DNA of 64,000 nt from Poriferisodalis sp963663635 (GCA_963663635.2 CAXXMY010000009.1:372001-436000), one strand, 5' to 3'. Shown: positions 1 to 9,011, counted from the first letter of the stretch. Notes: a model not told the origin generated them from the sequence alone. Translations and numbers: made by a program.

Positions 1-518
1 CGCCCCACTCGACTTTCTTCACCGGCGACGCCGACGATCCCGAGTCGGCCAACCGCCTGCTGAACGTGATCGCCGCCGTGATGGCGAATCCGGGCAGCAA
101 CAACGCACACCTTCGCCACGGCTCGCTCGTGGTGATCATGAATCCGGACCACACGGCCGTGCTGGCCCGGGCAGGACTGAGCCGTGAGGACGTCCAAGCC
201 GAACTCGCTGCTCGGGCCGCCAACTCGACCGCCATGCTCGTCCGCATGGGGTCTGTGTTCCATCTTGGGAGCGACTCGCCGCCCGACGAGATGGTGCCGA
301 TCCTGAAGGACCCGAGTCGGATTGTCGTGTTCCAAGCGGGCGGCAAGGGCCTCTACACGATGGTGATGCCCTCGTGGTGCGCGGGACCGCACCAGAACCC
401 GGTGGTCCACGCCGAGATCGACCTCGACCAGGCCTGCGAGGTGCCCGGCATCGCCGAGGCACTGGGCGACGGCGCATCAGACACAGGCGAAGCACTCGAC
501 GTCGGAGGACTCAGATGA
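1..518 (+). CDS. C-terminal part of an uncharacterised protein (5' end outside window)
   Basis: The frame is open from the first complete codon (base 3) to a TGA, so the true start lies upstream; the in-frame GTG at 66 is not needed as a start. About 170 residues are visible, with a conserved-looking NPGSNNAHLRHG stretch, a later MNPDHTAVL and a C-terminal MPSWCAG carrying a cysteine. From memory the pattern resembles uncharacterised proteins that carry or accompany UGSC-type domains, but this cannot be confirmed here. The stop codon overlaps the start of the following MaoC-type gene (ATGA), so the two are probably translationally coupled and may serve one catabolic pathway. Function unknown. 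Confidence 0.7.
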   Translation, partial: PHSTFFTGDADDPESANRLLNVIAAVMANPGSNNAHLRHGSLVVIMNPDHTAVLARAGLSREDVQAELAARAANSTAMLVRMGSVFHLGSDSPPDEMVPILKDPSRIVVFQAGGKGLYTMVMPSWCAGPHQNPVVHAEIDLDQACEVPGIAEALGDGASDTGEALDVGGLR

Positions 519-1015
519 GCAATGCCCCACGCCCGCACGGCGGCTTGTGGTTCGAGGAATTGACACCGGGGCTTGTGATCAACCACCGGCTGCGGCGCAG
601 CATCACCGAAGCCGACAACGTCATGTTCACCACCATGACGATGAACCCCGCCGCACTGCACCTCGACTTCGAGTACGCCCGTACCGAGACACAGTTCGGC
701 CAGCCGCTCGTGAACTCGATGTTCACTGCGGCCGTCGTCGTCGGCATTTCAGTGCACGAGACGACGCACGGCACCACCGTGGCCAACCTGGGCTTCGAGC
801 GCATGGACTTCCCCGCACCCGTGTTCCACGGTGACACCCTGCGCGTCGAGAGCGAGGTGATCTCGGCTCGGGCGTCGAAGAGCAAACCCGACCAAGGCAT
901 CGTGTTGTTTGAGCACCGCGCCTACAACCAGAGCGACATCCTGGTCGCCATCATGCGCCGAAACGCCCTCATGTGGCGCGAGCCCGCGACAACAACCGCG
1001 AGTCAAGCCTGTTGA
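515..1015 (+). CDS. MaoC-like hot-dog fold dehydratase
   Basis: A 166-residue single hot-dog protein. The N-terminal part reads ITEADNVMFTTMTMNPAALH, matching the MaoC hydratase region in which an Asn-Pro-x-x-x-His stretch lies near the active site; the C-terminal half has the usual 'G-D-T-L-R-V-E-S-E-V' strand. MaoC proteins hydrate or dehydrate CoA thioesters (enoyl-CoA, mesaconyl-CoA and similar). The ATG at 515 is preceded by GGAGGA at 504-509 and overlaps the upstream stop by 4 nt. The substrate cannot be assigned. The C-terminal tail after RRNALMWR is short and unstructured. Confidence 0.88.
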   Translation: MSNAPRPHGGLWFEELTPGLVINHRLRRSITEADNVMFTTMTMNPAALHLDFEYARTETQFGQPLVNSMFTAAVVVGISVHETTHGTTVANLGFERMDFPAPVFHGDTLRVESEVISARASKSKPDQGIVLFEHRAYNQSDILVAIMRRNALMWREPATTTASQAC

Positions 1016-1027
1016 CCATGTTCTAGA

Positions 1028-2143
1028 TTGGAACATGTGACAAACGCCGCCGATCTTGGAGAACGCATCGCACGCGTACGGCACGAGGCAGGACTCACGC
1101 AGCTTGAATGCGCAGCACGCGTCGGGCTCAACCGTTCGAGCCTTGCAAAGATCGAGTTGGGGCAACGCCGCGTCAGTGCGCTCGAGCTCTCGGATATCGC
1201 CAATGCTCTGAAGTACCGGGTGGAGTGGTTCTTCCGCGAGCCACCCCAGCCTGTCGTATCGCACCGTGCAGACAATCACGGCGCTGTCAGTGCCATCGAT
1301 CGCAGAATCGAACACGTCGCGATGGAAGTTGAATTCGTGGCTGAGCACTCGAAGGCATTGTCACTGCAGTCACCGAAGCCCCTCAGCTTCCCGAACGGCC
1401 GTGACAGCATCGAGCAATCTGCCGCGGCAACCCGACATCTCCTCGGGCTTCGGCCCGACGAACCTGCCGATGACCTGGCTCGCCGATGCGGTGACCTCGG
1501 TTTGCTCGTCTTCTCGTTCGACCTCGGCGAAGCTGCCGCTGACGGAGCATCCTTGTCGCTCACACGAGGCGGCGTCACCGTTGTGGATGGCAGAAAGCCC
1601 GTCGGACGGCGGCGTTTGACGCTCGCGCACGAACTCGGTCACTTCATGTTTGCCGACGAGTACTCGGTCAATCGGCATGTCGCCGATTCGGCTGCCGACG
1701 CACGTGAAGCTGCGATCGACCGATTTGCGCGCGCTGTGTTGCTGCCCGAAGCAGCGACACGCACACGCTGGAACGAGTTGGAGGCCTCGAATCCAGACAT
1801 CCGAAGTGCAGCCGTGGTCGCCGCCAGCGAATACCAAGTTGACATGGCGACTCTCGCTCGACGACTCATTGAGATCGAGGCAGTCGACCCCACCACTGCG
1901 AAGCTGGTGCGAACTGCCAGCACCGGGCGTTTCGACTTCGTTGAGTTCGATCTCACCAATCCAGACGAACTTGCGCCCCCTACCCTGCCGCGCCGCTACG
2001 AGGTCGCCGTCCTCGACCTCTTCCGCCGCGAACAGGTTTCAAGGGCACGGGCACTGGGGCTGCTCTTCGATGCGTGGCGCGACGATGAGCTGCCGAGCCT
2101 TCCCAGTCTGCCCGAAGAGGCACTCGCGTCGTTCCTTGCTTAA
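1028..2143 (+). CDS. XRE-family HTH / ImmA-IrrE metallopeptidase fusion
   Basis: About 371 residues. An N-terminal helix-turn-helix (roughly residues 9-60, GLTQLECAARVGLNRSSLAK) is followed by a zinc-peptidase domain with LTLAHELGHFMF; the HExxH residues are H201, E202 and H205 if counted from TTG 1028. GTG 1037 is an alternative start. Proteins of this Xre-COG2856 design cleave or bind repressors and occur in stress-response and toxin-antitoxin-like modules. Downstream, 15 nt after the stop, comes a PIN-type protein, the usual partner in such modules. The HTH probably autoregulates the pair. No clear operator was recognised. Confidence 0.9.
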   Translation: MEHVTNAADLGERIARVRHEAGLTQLECAARVGLNRSSLAKIELGQRRVSALELSDIANALKYRVEWFFREPPQPVVSHRADNHGAVSAIDRRIEHVAMEVEFVAEHSKALSLQSPKPLSFPNGRDSIEQSAAATRHLLGLRPDEPADDLARRCGDLGLLVFSFDLGEAAADGASLSLTRGGVTVVDGRKPVGRRRLTLAHELGHFMFADEYSVNRHVADSAADAREAAIDRFARAVLLPEAATRTRWNELEASNPDIRSAAVVAASEYQVDMATLARRLIEIEAVDPTTAKLVRTASTGRFDFVEFDLTNPDELAPPTLPRRYEVAVLDLFRREQVSRARALGLLFDAWRDDELPSLPSLPEEALASFLA

Positions 2144-2158
2144 GCACCGCTCAAGCAA

Positions 2159-2687
2159 GTGACGACGTTCGTATTCGACACCGGTCCACTCAGCCATATG
2201 GCGATCGTCGGCCGCCTTGACGTGTTGCGGACCGTGATTGCCGACTCGCGAGCGCTCATTCCCGAAGGAGTGCAAGCAGAACTCCTCCGCGGTGTCGAGG
2301 CGCAACCGTTGCTGCAAGATGTTCTCGGTGCCACATGGCTCACCGTGCACCGGCTGGAGAACGCTGACGAACTCGCTTCGTACGCGTCGTTCGCCGCGAG
2401 GCTGGTTGAGGGCGGGCGCAACCAGGGGGGAGGCTGAGGTGCTGGCACTTGCCGCAACTCTGCCCGGGATAGCTGTGGTCGATGATGGCGAGGCCAGGTC
2501 CGCTGCACAGAAGTCGAAGGTGCATCTCAAGCCAACGCTGGCCTTGCTGTTCGACGCGATTCGCGCCGACGTCATCAGCGAGAAGGAACTGGGCGAGATT
2601 GCGGATGAACTGATTGCCTCCAAGTACCGGCTTCCGTTCAGTGCCGGAGAAGCCATCGCGTGGGGACGTGCCAGAGGCATGCTGTGA
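2159..2687 (+). pseudogene. PIN-domain-like protein, frameshifted (partner of the XRE-ImmA gene)
   Basis: The frame from GTG 2159 begins TTFVFDTGPLSHMAIVGRLD, the strand and first aspartate typical of PIN-like nucleases (DUF3368-like), and stops at 2437. The protein continues in another frame as EAEVLALAATLPGIAVVDDG (second acidic cluster) to a TGA at 2685-2687. Removing one G from the six-G run at 2425-2430 restores a single frame of about 176 residues (GRNQ then GEAEVLALA). This is either a real inactivating slip or a homopolymer sequencing error. If intact it would be an RNase paired with the upstream XRE-ImmA protein. The last stop overlaps the GTG of the next gene. Confidence 0.75.
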
Positions 2688-3700
2688 CCGCGGCTGACGC
2701 GACTGCGCTGCTGCAGGTCGCGCGCAGGCTTGCGGACGAGGTGCTGTTTGAGCGCGCCCTCGATGCGGACGCAGCCGGAACGGTGCCCGAGGAAAATCTG
2801 GACTTGTTGCGCGACGCTGGCTTCTACGGCCTGTGGACTCCACTCGAGGTCGGCGGCTGCGGCTTCAACGAACTCGAACGGCTCGCGATTCTCGAGGCGG
2901 TGGCTAGTGGCTGCCTCACCACGGCATTCGTATGGGCGCAGCACGGCGGTGGGTCGGCGGCCGCTGCGCGTCTGCCACCCGGCTCGCCGCTGCACGATCG
3001 CTGGGCCCGTGCCCTAGCGACCGGCGAGTCCCGCAGTGGAGTGGCGTTCGCGCATGTACTTCGGCCTGAACCGTGCCTGTTCGCCGAACGTTCCGGCGAC
3101 GGCTGGTCGCTGCGCGGCGTCGCACCGTTCGTGACCGGGTGGGGCCATATCGACGCCGTGCTGACGGCTGCGCATACCGCGGACCGTCTGGTCTGGATGT
3201 TGATCCCGGCGACCGAATCGCCGACGTTGCAGTCGCGCCGGCTGCGTCTTGCTGCTGTGGACTCGTCGGTGACCGTCGAGCTGCATTTCGACGGTCACAT
3301 CGTCGGCGACGACCACGTCGTCGAGGTCATCGGACACGACGAATGGCTGGCTGGCTACCGCCAAGGTCTGCGAACCAATGGAGCCCTCATGCTGGGTGTC
3401 ACCTCTCGGGCGCTCAGACTGCTCGGCCCGTCGCCGCTCGACGCGGAACTGTACGCAGCGCGTCGTGCTCTGCACGCGGCCGAGGTGGACGACATGCCCG
3501 AATGCCGGGCGCAGGTCGGCTACGTCGGCATCCGCGCCACCAGCGCGCTTGTGTCATCGGTCGGCGGCCGGGCCATCACGCTCGGCCATCACGGACAGCG
3601 GCTCGCTCGCGAGGCCTTGTTCTTGCTCGTCCAAGGCCAGACCGCCGAGATCCGTTCCGGCCACCTGCGCCGTCTCGGGGCCGCAGATTCGAATCGCTAG
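2684..3700 (+). CDS. Acyl-CoA dehydrogenase family protein
   Basis: About 338 residues, shorter than the usual ~380. It starts with a helical N-terminal domain (EENLDLLRDAGFYGLWTPLE, GGCGFNELER), has the middle beta domain and ends with a C-terminal helical bundle. The usual catalytic glutamate region is not recognisable, so a role as a flavin-dependent reductase or monooxygenase-type paralogue is possible. GTG 2684 was chosen because it overlaps the PIN gene's stop in a GTGA coupling; an upstream start at 2660 would add only eight residues. The 3' end overlaps the convergent SMP-30 gene by 4 nt. Confidence 0.8.
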   Translation: MTAADATALLQVARRLADEVLFERALDADAAGTVPEENLDLLRDAGFYGLWTPLEVGGCGFNELERLAILEAVASGCLTTAFVWAQHGGGSAAAARLPPGSPLHDRWARALATGESRSGVAFAHVLRPEPCLFAERSGDGWSLRGVAPFVTGWGHIDAVLTAAHTADRLVWMLIPATESPTLQSRRLRLAAVDSSVTVELHFDGHIVGDDHVVEVIGHDEWLAGYRQGLRTNGALMLGVTSRALRLLGPSPLDAELYAARRALHAAEVDDMPECRAQVGYVGIRATSALVSSVGGRAITLGHHGQRLAREALFLLVQGQTAEIRSGHLRRLGAADSNR

Positions 3701-4539
3701 GGCTGGCCGGCGCCGGGAGTCTCGACCCGGACGGTCTCGATGCGGCCGCCAGCGGGAGCGTCGGATGGAGGTCGGGACGTGGGTGCGGTGACCATGTAGA
3801 GGGTGCGCCGATCGTCGCCACCGAGCATGCATGCGAAGCAGTTGAGCTCTAGCTCGATGATGTCGGTGACCTCGCCGCCGTCGACCACTCGGAAGCAGCT
3901 GGCGTTGACGGGATCGGCAACCCAGATGCCGCCCTCGGCGTCCAAGCAGATGCCGTCGGGCACACGTTCGCCGAGTTCAGCGAATGTGCGCCGCCCGCTG
4001 AGCGACCCATCGGGCTCGATGTCGAACGCCGTCATGCGGCGGCCGTAGCTCTCGGCAACGACCATGTGACTCCCGCTGGGATCGATCACCGTCCCGTTCG
4101 GGAAGTCGAAGCCGTCGGGACCGGGCCGTGGCGTCCCGTCAGGGGAAACGATGGCCAAGGTGGCTTGCGCGAATGTCTCCCCCGCGCTGTCGTCGAAGCC
4201 GAAGTTGCCGACATATGCCGTGCCGTCGGCGGCCACCACCATGTCGTTGCATGGCCCTCCTGCGATCTGTGACAGGTCGGCGTGCAACGTTTCGTTACCG
4301 TGGGCGTCGAGGCGCCGCAACTGCCGGTCGAGCATCGACACGAAGATCAGGTCGCCGTCGGGCAGCCAGCCCAGTCCCGACGGCTGGGTCGGCACGGTAT
4401 GCACCAGCTCTTCGTGCCCATCGGGCGTGACGGTGAAGATGCCGTGGCGGTAGAAGTCGCTATACCACAGCTTGCCGTCGTGCCAGCGGGGACCTTCACC
4501 GAACCTGAGTCCGGTTACCACTACCTCGGTCGTCGTCAT
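3697..4539 (-). CDS. SMP-30/gluconolactonase/LRE family protein
   Basis: A 280-residue six-bladed beta-propeller. The N-terminus carries FGEGPRWHDGKLWYSD, with the glutamate that binds the divalent metal; further ligands are expected in GGPCNDMVV and in VPDGICLDAEGGIWVAD, all present. Members hydrolyse sugar or aromatic lactones, using Ca or Zn in the cytoplasm. The ATG at 4539 lies 169 nt downstream of the ATPase gene on the same strand. It converges with the acyl-CoA dehydrogenase. The substrate is not predictable from sequence. Confidence 0.88.
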   Translation of the reverse strand: MTTTEVVVTGLRFGEGPRWHDGKLWYSDFYRHGIFTVTPDGHEELVHTVPTQPSGLGWLPDGDLIFVSMLDRQLRRLDAHGNETLHADLSQIAGGPCNDMVVAADGTAYVGNFGFDDSAGETFAQATLAIVSPDGTPRPGPDGFDFPNGTVIDPSGSHMVVAESYGRRMTAFDIEPDGSLSGRRTFAELGERVPDGICLDAEGGIWVADPVNASCFRVVDGGEVTDIIELELNCFACMLGGDDRRTLYMVTAPTSRPPSDAPAGGRIETVRVETPGAGQP

Positions 4540-4708
4540 GGCCGCCGACGCTAGCAGGGTGCCAAAAAATCCCCATTCGAGCGTTGCGCGATCTCAAACC
4601 CGCAGGTCAGACGCTTGCAGGTCTTGCGAAACCTGCATTTTCGGCATCCTGCCGCTGCTCGGCCGACGGACGCCCATCATGGAGCGGACACCCCGGCGGT
4701 CCAAGGGG

Positions 4709-6193
4709 CTACGCGGCGGAGGCTGCTGGCCCGAAAAGGTCGCGCAAGGTCCAGGTGATGACGTCGCGCCCGGGATCGCAGGCCTCATGGAAGGACGCGG
4801 CAAACCCGCTGGCGGACAGGAAGAATAAGGGCGCCGAAGGCTGCAAGGCCTCGCGCGCCCAGCCACGTCCGCTCGCGGCCAGGCGGCTCAAGGCCTCATG
4901 GTGTTCGAAGTAGGTGCGGGCGTTCGCTTGGCGTCCTCGGTACTTGACCGAGCCAGTCACTGCCTCACCGTCGAGCGTGCGACCGACCATGTCGATGTCG
5001 ACCCCAACGCCGGTGCGGTCCCTGCCTTGCCATCGCTGCCACTCGGGCACGAGCGGAAGTCCTGCCACCGTCGCCCATCGCACGTACGCCTGCCGGGCGA
5101 CGTCTTCGAAGACATGCTGGCCGACGTAGGCAGGAAACACCTCGGCTTCTACTTGCCTATTCCACACAGCCTCCGCGCCAAATGCCACCGCGGCCGATTC
5201 TGACGGCAGCGCAATGCGGTAGTGAAAGCGTGCAGCAGGATCAGCCAGCCGGTATCGCAGGCCGCGGGTGCGCGACTCCTCGAAGTCCAACTCTGACGTC
5301 AGATACGACATGTCCTCGAGCTGGGCCACCAATCGCTTGAGAGCCGAGTCGGCTTTGCGTCCCATCTTGGCGGCGATTTCGCCGACGGTGCGTGCTCCGA
5401 GCCCGATGCTGGCGAGCACGGCGCGGTACTGCTGCGTCTGGCGCAGTCCTTCCTCTTGGTCGAGTTCGGTGTGGACGCGAGTCCGCACTATGCCGTCGGG
5501 CGCCAATGCCAGCCTGCAGATATTCTGCGCAACGGTGCCTGCGGCATCGACAGCGGCGAGATTTGCCGGCAGGCCGCCCAGTGCGGCATAGAGGTCAATG
5601 CTGTCGCGCATCGAGTAGCCCGGCAACATCTGCGCGCTGTCGTAGTAGTCGAATGGCGCCACCACAAGCGATGCGTCCAAGCGCCCATAGAGCGGCGAGC
5701 CACCCTGCTCCAGCGCTGCCAAGGTTCGCACGGCCGATCCGCACAGGATGACCAGCACGCCAGCGCGTCGCTGCATGTCGCTCTCCCAGACGGCGTTCAG
5801 CTCCGAGGCAACCTCGCGCAGGCCGGCGTCGCCGTCGGCGAGGTATTGGAATTCGTCGAGAATGATGACGATCGGCTCGTCAGGGCGCAGGGCGAGCAGC
5901 GAGCGGAAGACCAGCCGCCACGTGGGGTGGTCCTCCGGGCGCAGTTCGACACCAGCCCACTGGGCCGCCGTGCGCACCAGTACCTGACGGTTGATCTCGG
6001 GGGCTGTAGCAGAAGCCACGAAGTACAAGGCACGGCGCGAGTCCCACAACTGCGACAACAAGTAGGTCTTGCCGACGCGACGCCGGCCCCGAACGAGCGC
6101 AAGCGCGGGCTGGCTCCGGTCGGCCAGCCGGTGCAGGGCGGCTGCCTCGGTTTCGCGGTCAACGAGCTGTGCAGTCTCCATAATGTGCAGCAT
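4709..6193 (-). CDS. ATP-binding protein, archaeal-type ATPase with DUF234-like C-terminal domain
   Basis: A 494-residue protein. Walker A is GRRRVGKTYLL (about residues 35-45) and Walker B is IVIILDEFQYL. A winged-helix segment follows (ARTVGEIAAKMGRKADSALKRL), then a C-terminal region with VGVDIDMVGRTLDGEAVTGSVK, which resembles a PD-(D/E)xK-type nuclease core as expected for DUF234 proteins. Such STAND-like or archaeal ATPases are common in mobile and defence contexts, but no partner is visible here. M5 is an alternative start. The promoter region carries a perfect 10-bp inverted repeat, suggesting autoregulation. Confidence 0.85.
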   Translation of the reverse strand: MLHIMETAQLVDRETEAAALHRLADRSQPALALVRGRRRVGKTYLLSQLWDSRRALYFVASATAPEINRQVLVRTAAQWAGVELRPEDHPTWRLVFRSLLALRPDEPIVIILDEFQYLADGDAGLREVASELNAVWESDMQRRAGVLVILCGSAVRTLAALEQGGSPLYGRLDASLVVAPFDYYDSAQMLPGYSMRDSIDLYAALGGLPANLAAVDAAGTVAQNICRLALAPDGIVRTRVHTELDQEEGLRQTQQYRAVLASIGLGARTVGEIAAKMGRKADSALKRLVAQLEDMSYLTSELDFEESRTRGLRYRLADPAARFHYRIALPSESAAVAFGAEAVWNRQVEAEVFPAYVGQHVFEDVARQAYVRWATVAGLPLVPEWQRWQGRDRTGVGVDIDMVGRTLDGEAVTGSVKYRGRQANARTYFEHHEALSRLAASGRGWAREALQPSAPLFFLSASGFAASFHEACDPGRDVITWTLRDLFGPAASAA

Positions 6194-6204
6194 GATAGTA
6201 GACG

Positions 6205-6244
6205 AACATATGAGTAAACCAATACATTCGCCTTCTCATATGTT
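6205..6244 (-). promoter_or_regulatory. 10-bp inverted repeat, probable operator for the DUF234 ATPase gene
   Basis: AACATATGAG (6205-6214) and its exact reverse complement CTCATATGTT (6235-6244) flank a 20-nt AT-rich spacer just upstream of the ATPase start at 6193. Each arm contains the palindrome CATATG. On the minus strand TTTACT and TATCAT resemble -35 and -10 boxes and overlap the proximal arm. The site is far more AT-rich than its surroundings. A role as a repressor-binding site is inferred from symmetry and position only. Confidence 0.55.
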
Positions 6245-6328
6245 GGCCTAGTTAGTTGCCAGGTGATAGGCGGCGTCGAGAGTCATCGAGCAGACGGAAG
6301 ACCGCTTCGCTCCTGAGCACCTGAGTTC

Positions 6329-7624
6329 TCAGCGAGCGACGGCCATTTGGTGCTTGATCGGGCCGACGTGGAGATGGCCGATGCGGGATTGGGCGCCGTC
6401 GAGCCGCAGTCCAGCGAGCATCGGTGCAACCACCCTGAAGAACGCCCGCAGCTCCCAGCGGGCCAAGTGGACGCCGAGGCAGAAGTGCGCTCCATGGCCG
6501 AATGCCACGTGGTCGTTCGGCGTGCGGCGCACATCGAAGCGGTAGGGCTCGGGAAAGCGGCGTTCGTCGCGGTTCGCCGACGGGTACCACACGCCGACGT
6601 GTTCTCCGGCCTTGATGGTTTGGCCGCGCAGCTCGGTGTCGGTGGTGCAGGTTCGAGCGAATTGGATGACCGGCGACGTCCAGCGCAGGATCTCCTCCAC
6701 CGCGGTCTCGAGCGCATCGGCGTCGTCGGCTTCGATCCGCTCGTTCAGCACGTCGAGCTGGTCTCGGTGTTCGAGCAGGGCGATCGTGCCGCCGCTCGCG
6801 GCGTTGCGGGTGGTCTCGTTGCCTGCTGCGATCATCAGCCGCAGGTAGCCCACCAGCTGCTGCGGCGTCAGCGGTCCTGAAGCGGTTTCAGAGCGCAGCA
6901 GGATGCTGACGAGGTCACGACCAGTGGCGCCGTCACGTCGCCGTTTGTCGATGAGTTCGCTGATCCACTCGTCGAACTCGCGGATCATGCGCGCCCGCAT
7001 GTCGACGTGCGCTTCTCCCGGCAGGCAATAGCGATCCAGATCGGGATCGTCGAACAGCACCGACGTCCACGCGTGCACTTGGGACCAGTCGTCGGCGGAC
7101 ACGCCGACCATTTCGCAGATCGCGGCCAACGGGAGCTTGACAGCCAAGTCCTCGACGATGTCGGCGCTGCCTTCGGTTGCGATCCGGTTCACGAACTCGT
7201 CCGCGAATCGCTGCGCGTGGTGCTGCAGCGATTCGGAGTGTGAACGCATGGCCTTGGGTGTGAACTCCGGCACGACGAGGCGCCGCATGTCCCAATGGTC
7301 GGGCCGGTCCTTGAAGATGAAGTCGGGCGGCTCGTCAGGCTCCCAGCCCAGCTCGATTGCCCGACGGCGGTACTTGGACCAAAAGCGCAGGTCGCGGTCA
7401 GCGTCGGCAAGTCGGAGCCGCCCGCCGCCGTTGATGAAGGTCTTGTTCTGCCCCGACACCCACTTCACATCCTCGTGGCGGGTGATCGCCCAGAACGGGA
7501 CGATGTTGTCCCGCACGTACCAGTACACCGGGGCTTCGTCACGCAGCAGGTCCCATTCGACCCACGGATAGCCCTGCGCCGCGTAGCGATCCGTGTCGTG
7601 AATGACCACATCGTCGACCTGCAT
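6329..7624 (-). CDS. Cytochrome P450
   Basis: About 431 residues. The I-helix reads AAGNETTRNA, the K-helix ExxR is EEILR, and the haem-binding loop is FGHGAHFCLGVHLAR with cysteine near residue 382. Layout and length fit a soluble bacterial P450; the AAGNETTR form and overall look are close to sterol- or fatty-acid-acting actinobacterial families, but the substrate is unknown. ATG 7624 (MQVDDVVIHD) was chosen over an upstream GTG that would add an atypical 20-residue tail. It is transcribed divergently from the hydroxyacid dehydrogenase with a 154-bp shared promoter region. No ferredoxin partner is adjacent. Confidence 0.93.
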   Translation of the reverse strand: MQVDDVVIHDTDRYAAQGYPWVEWDLLRDEAPVYWYVRDNIVPFWAITRHEDVKWVSGQNKTFINGGGRLRLADADRDLRFWSKYRRRAIELGWEPDEPPDFIFKDRPDHWDMRRLVVPEFTPKAMRSHSESLQHHAQRFADEFVNRIATEGSADIVEDLAVKLPLAAICEMVGVSADDWSQVHAWTSVLFDDPDLDRYCLPGEAHVDMRARMIREFDEWISELIDKRRRDGATGRDLVSILLRSETASGPLTPQQLVGYLRLMIAAGNETTRNAASGGTIALLEHRDQLDVLNERIEADDADALETAVEEILRWTSPVIQFARTCTTDTELRGQTIKAGEHVGVWYPSANRDERRFPEPYRFDVRRTPNDHVAFGHGAHFCLGVHLARWELRAFFRVVAPMLAGLRLDGAQSRIGHLHVGPIKHQMAVAR

Positions 7625-7778
7625 GAACGCTCGCTTCTTCTGGACAACCCGCACTGTCGCTGAGCCACCGTGCCTGCTGCGCAATGTACTGACCGACCGG
7701 TGTCGCGTGCCGTGCTCGGACCCGGTTCAGCATCGTCGGAAGGTGCGTTCGCCGCGCCGTGGCCCACAGACTGTGCGC

Positions 7779-8807
7779 ATGAGCCCACCATCGAATGCAG
7801 GATCGGCAAACTCAGGATCGGCAAGCGCCTCGGACGGCAGTGAACTCCCGGTCGTGTGGTTCGATCGCCCCGCCAGAGACTTGCAGCGAGAACTGCTCGA
7901 AGGCCGGGCACGCATCGCAGACGTGCGCGGCGGCGATCCGCTGGAAGGCATCGAGACTGCCGAAGGCGCGATCGTGGGTGCTGCGATCCGCTACGACCGC
8001 AACGTCTACGAACGGGCTCCCAACTTGCGCGTCATCGCGCGGGCCGGGATCGGCTTCGACAATCTCGACCTCGACGACGCCACCGAGTTCGGCATCGCAG
8101 CCTGCAACACGCCCGACGGACCGACCGTGTCCACCGCCGAGCAGGCCGTGGCGCTGATCTTCGCAATCACCAAGGGTGTGCGGGAATCGGTCGATCGGCT
8201 CGAAGCCGCCGAGGGCGACTACTGGGCACGCCACCGCCACCTCGAACTGCGTGGCTCGACCCTCGCGCTGTTGGGCCTCGGCCGCATCGGCGGCTACGTG
8301 GCCCGTGTGATGACCGCCGTCGGCATGAACGCGGTGGCATACGACCCGTATGTGAGCGACGAGCGCATCGCCGAACTGGGTGTGCAACGAGTTGGCACGC
8401 CGGCTGACGCTGTGTCCGTGGCACACGTGGTCTCTGTGCATACGCCGCTGAGCGACGCGACACGCCATCTGGTTGACGCTGACTTGCTTGCGGCGATGAT
8501 CGACGGCGTCTACGTCGTCAATACGTCCCGTGGCGGCCTGGTCGACCAAGATGCCCTGCTGGTCGCGCTGAACGCCGGCAAGGTGCGTGGCGCTGCGCTT
8601 GACGTGACCGAGCCCGAGCCGCTGCCAGCGGATCACCCGCTGCTGGGACGCCCCGACGTGATCGTCACCCCGCACGTGGCATCGGCGACCGTGGCGGGCC
8701 GGCGGCGCATCTTCACTCACGCCGTCGCAGAAGTGATGGCAGCGCTGGACGGCAACCAGCCGCCGAACATGCTGAACCCGCAAGCCTGGCCAGGCCGCAA
8801 CGCTTGA
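7779..8807 (+). CDS. D-isomer-specific 2-hydroxyacid dehydrogenase (phosphoglycerate dehydrogenase-like)
   Basis: A 342-residue NAD-dependent dehydrogenase. The Rossmann motif LALLGLGRIGGYVARV, the catalytic arginine in NTSRGGLVDQD, the glutamate in DVTEPEPLP and the histidine in VTPHVASAT are all present, in order. It lacks the ACT regulatory domain of long SerA, so it may act on another hydroxyacid. The first 20 residues are Ser/Gly/Ala-rich and probably disordered; ATG 7779 is the best start. The last 37 codons are repeated in degenerate form at 23188-23301, at the far end of the mobile-element island that begins right after this gene. Confidence 0.9.
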   Translation: MSPPSNAGSANSGSASASDGSELPVVWFDRPARDLQRELLEGRARIADVRGGDPLEGIETAEGAIVGAAIRYDRNVYERAPNLRVIARAGIGFDNLDLDDATEFGIAACNTPDGPTVSTAEQAVALIFAITKGVRESVDRLEAAEGDYWARHRHLELRGSTLALLGLGRIGGYVARVMTAVGMNAVAYDPYVSDERIAELGVQRVGTPADAVSVAHVVSVHTPLSDATRHLVDADLLAAMIDGVYVVNTSRGGLVDQDALLVALNAGKVRGAALDVTEPEPLPADHPLLGRPDVIVTPHVASATVAGRRRIFTHAVAEVMAALDGNQPPNMLNPQAWPGRNA

Positions 8808-8994
8808 ACAGGCGGTTGCGGGGCGCGCACGCGGGCGCCGCTCGGGGTTGCTAGCACGATATTGCTGGCACAATGCTGTTAGACAGGGCGGCCGTATGAC
8901 CTTTTCCAGAGTTGTCATGACCCTGCGGGCGAGCCTTGTTGCCTCTTCGGACAGTGAGCACGGTCGGCGTGCTGTCCTGAGAAGAAGCTCGCTA

Positions 8995-9011
8995 CCCCCC
9001 CCCCCCCCCCC
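8995..9011. repeat. 17-nt poly-C tract
   Basis: Seventeen consecutive C residues sit about 20 nt before the left end of IS630 copy 1. Long G/C runs are typical slipped-strand sites, and also typical assembly errors. The tract lies in what was probably the leader of the interrupted surface-protease gene. Its true length decides which upstream frame joins that gene, so it limits any attempt to find the original start codon. Confidence 0.8.

Noticed and set aside
2435..2437. The TGA in the PIN gene as a second selenocysteine codon
   Set aside because: The downstream homologous sequence is in a different frame, so a frameshift rather than readthrough explains it.
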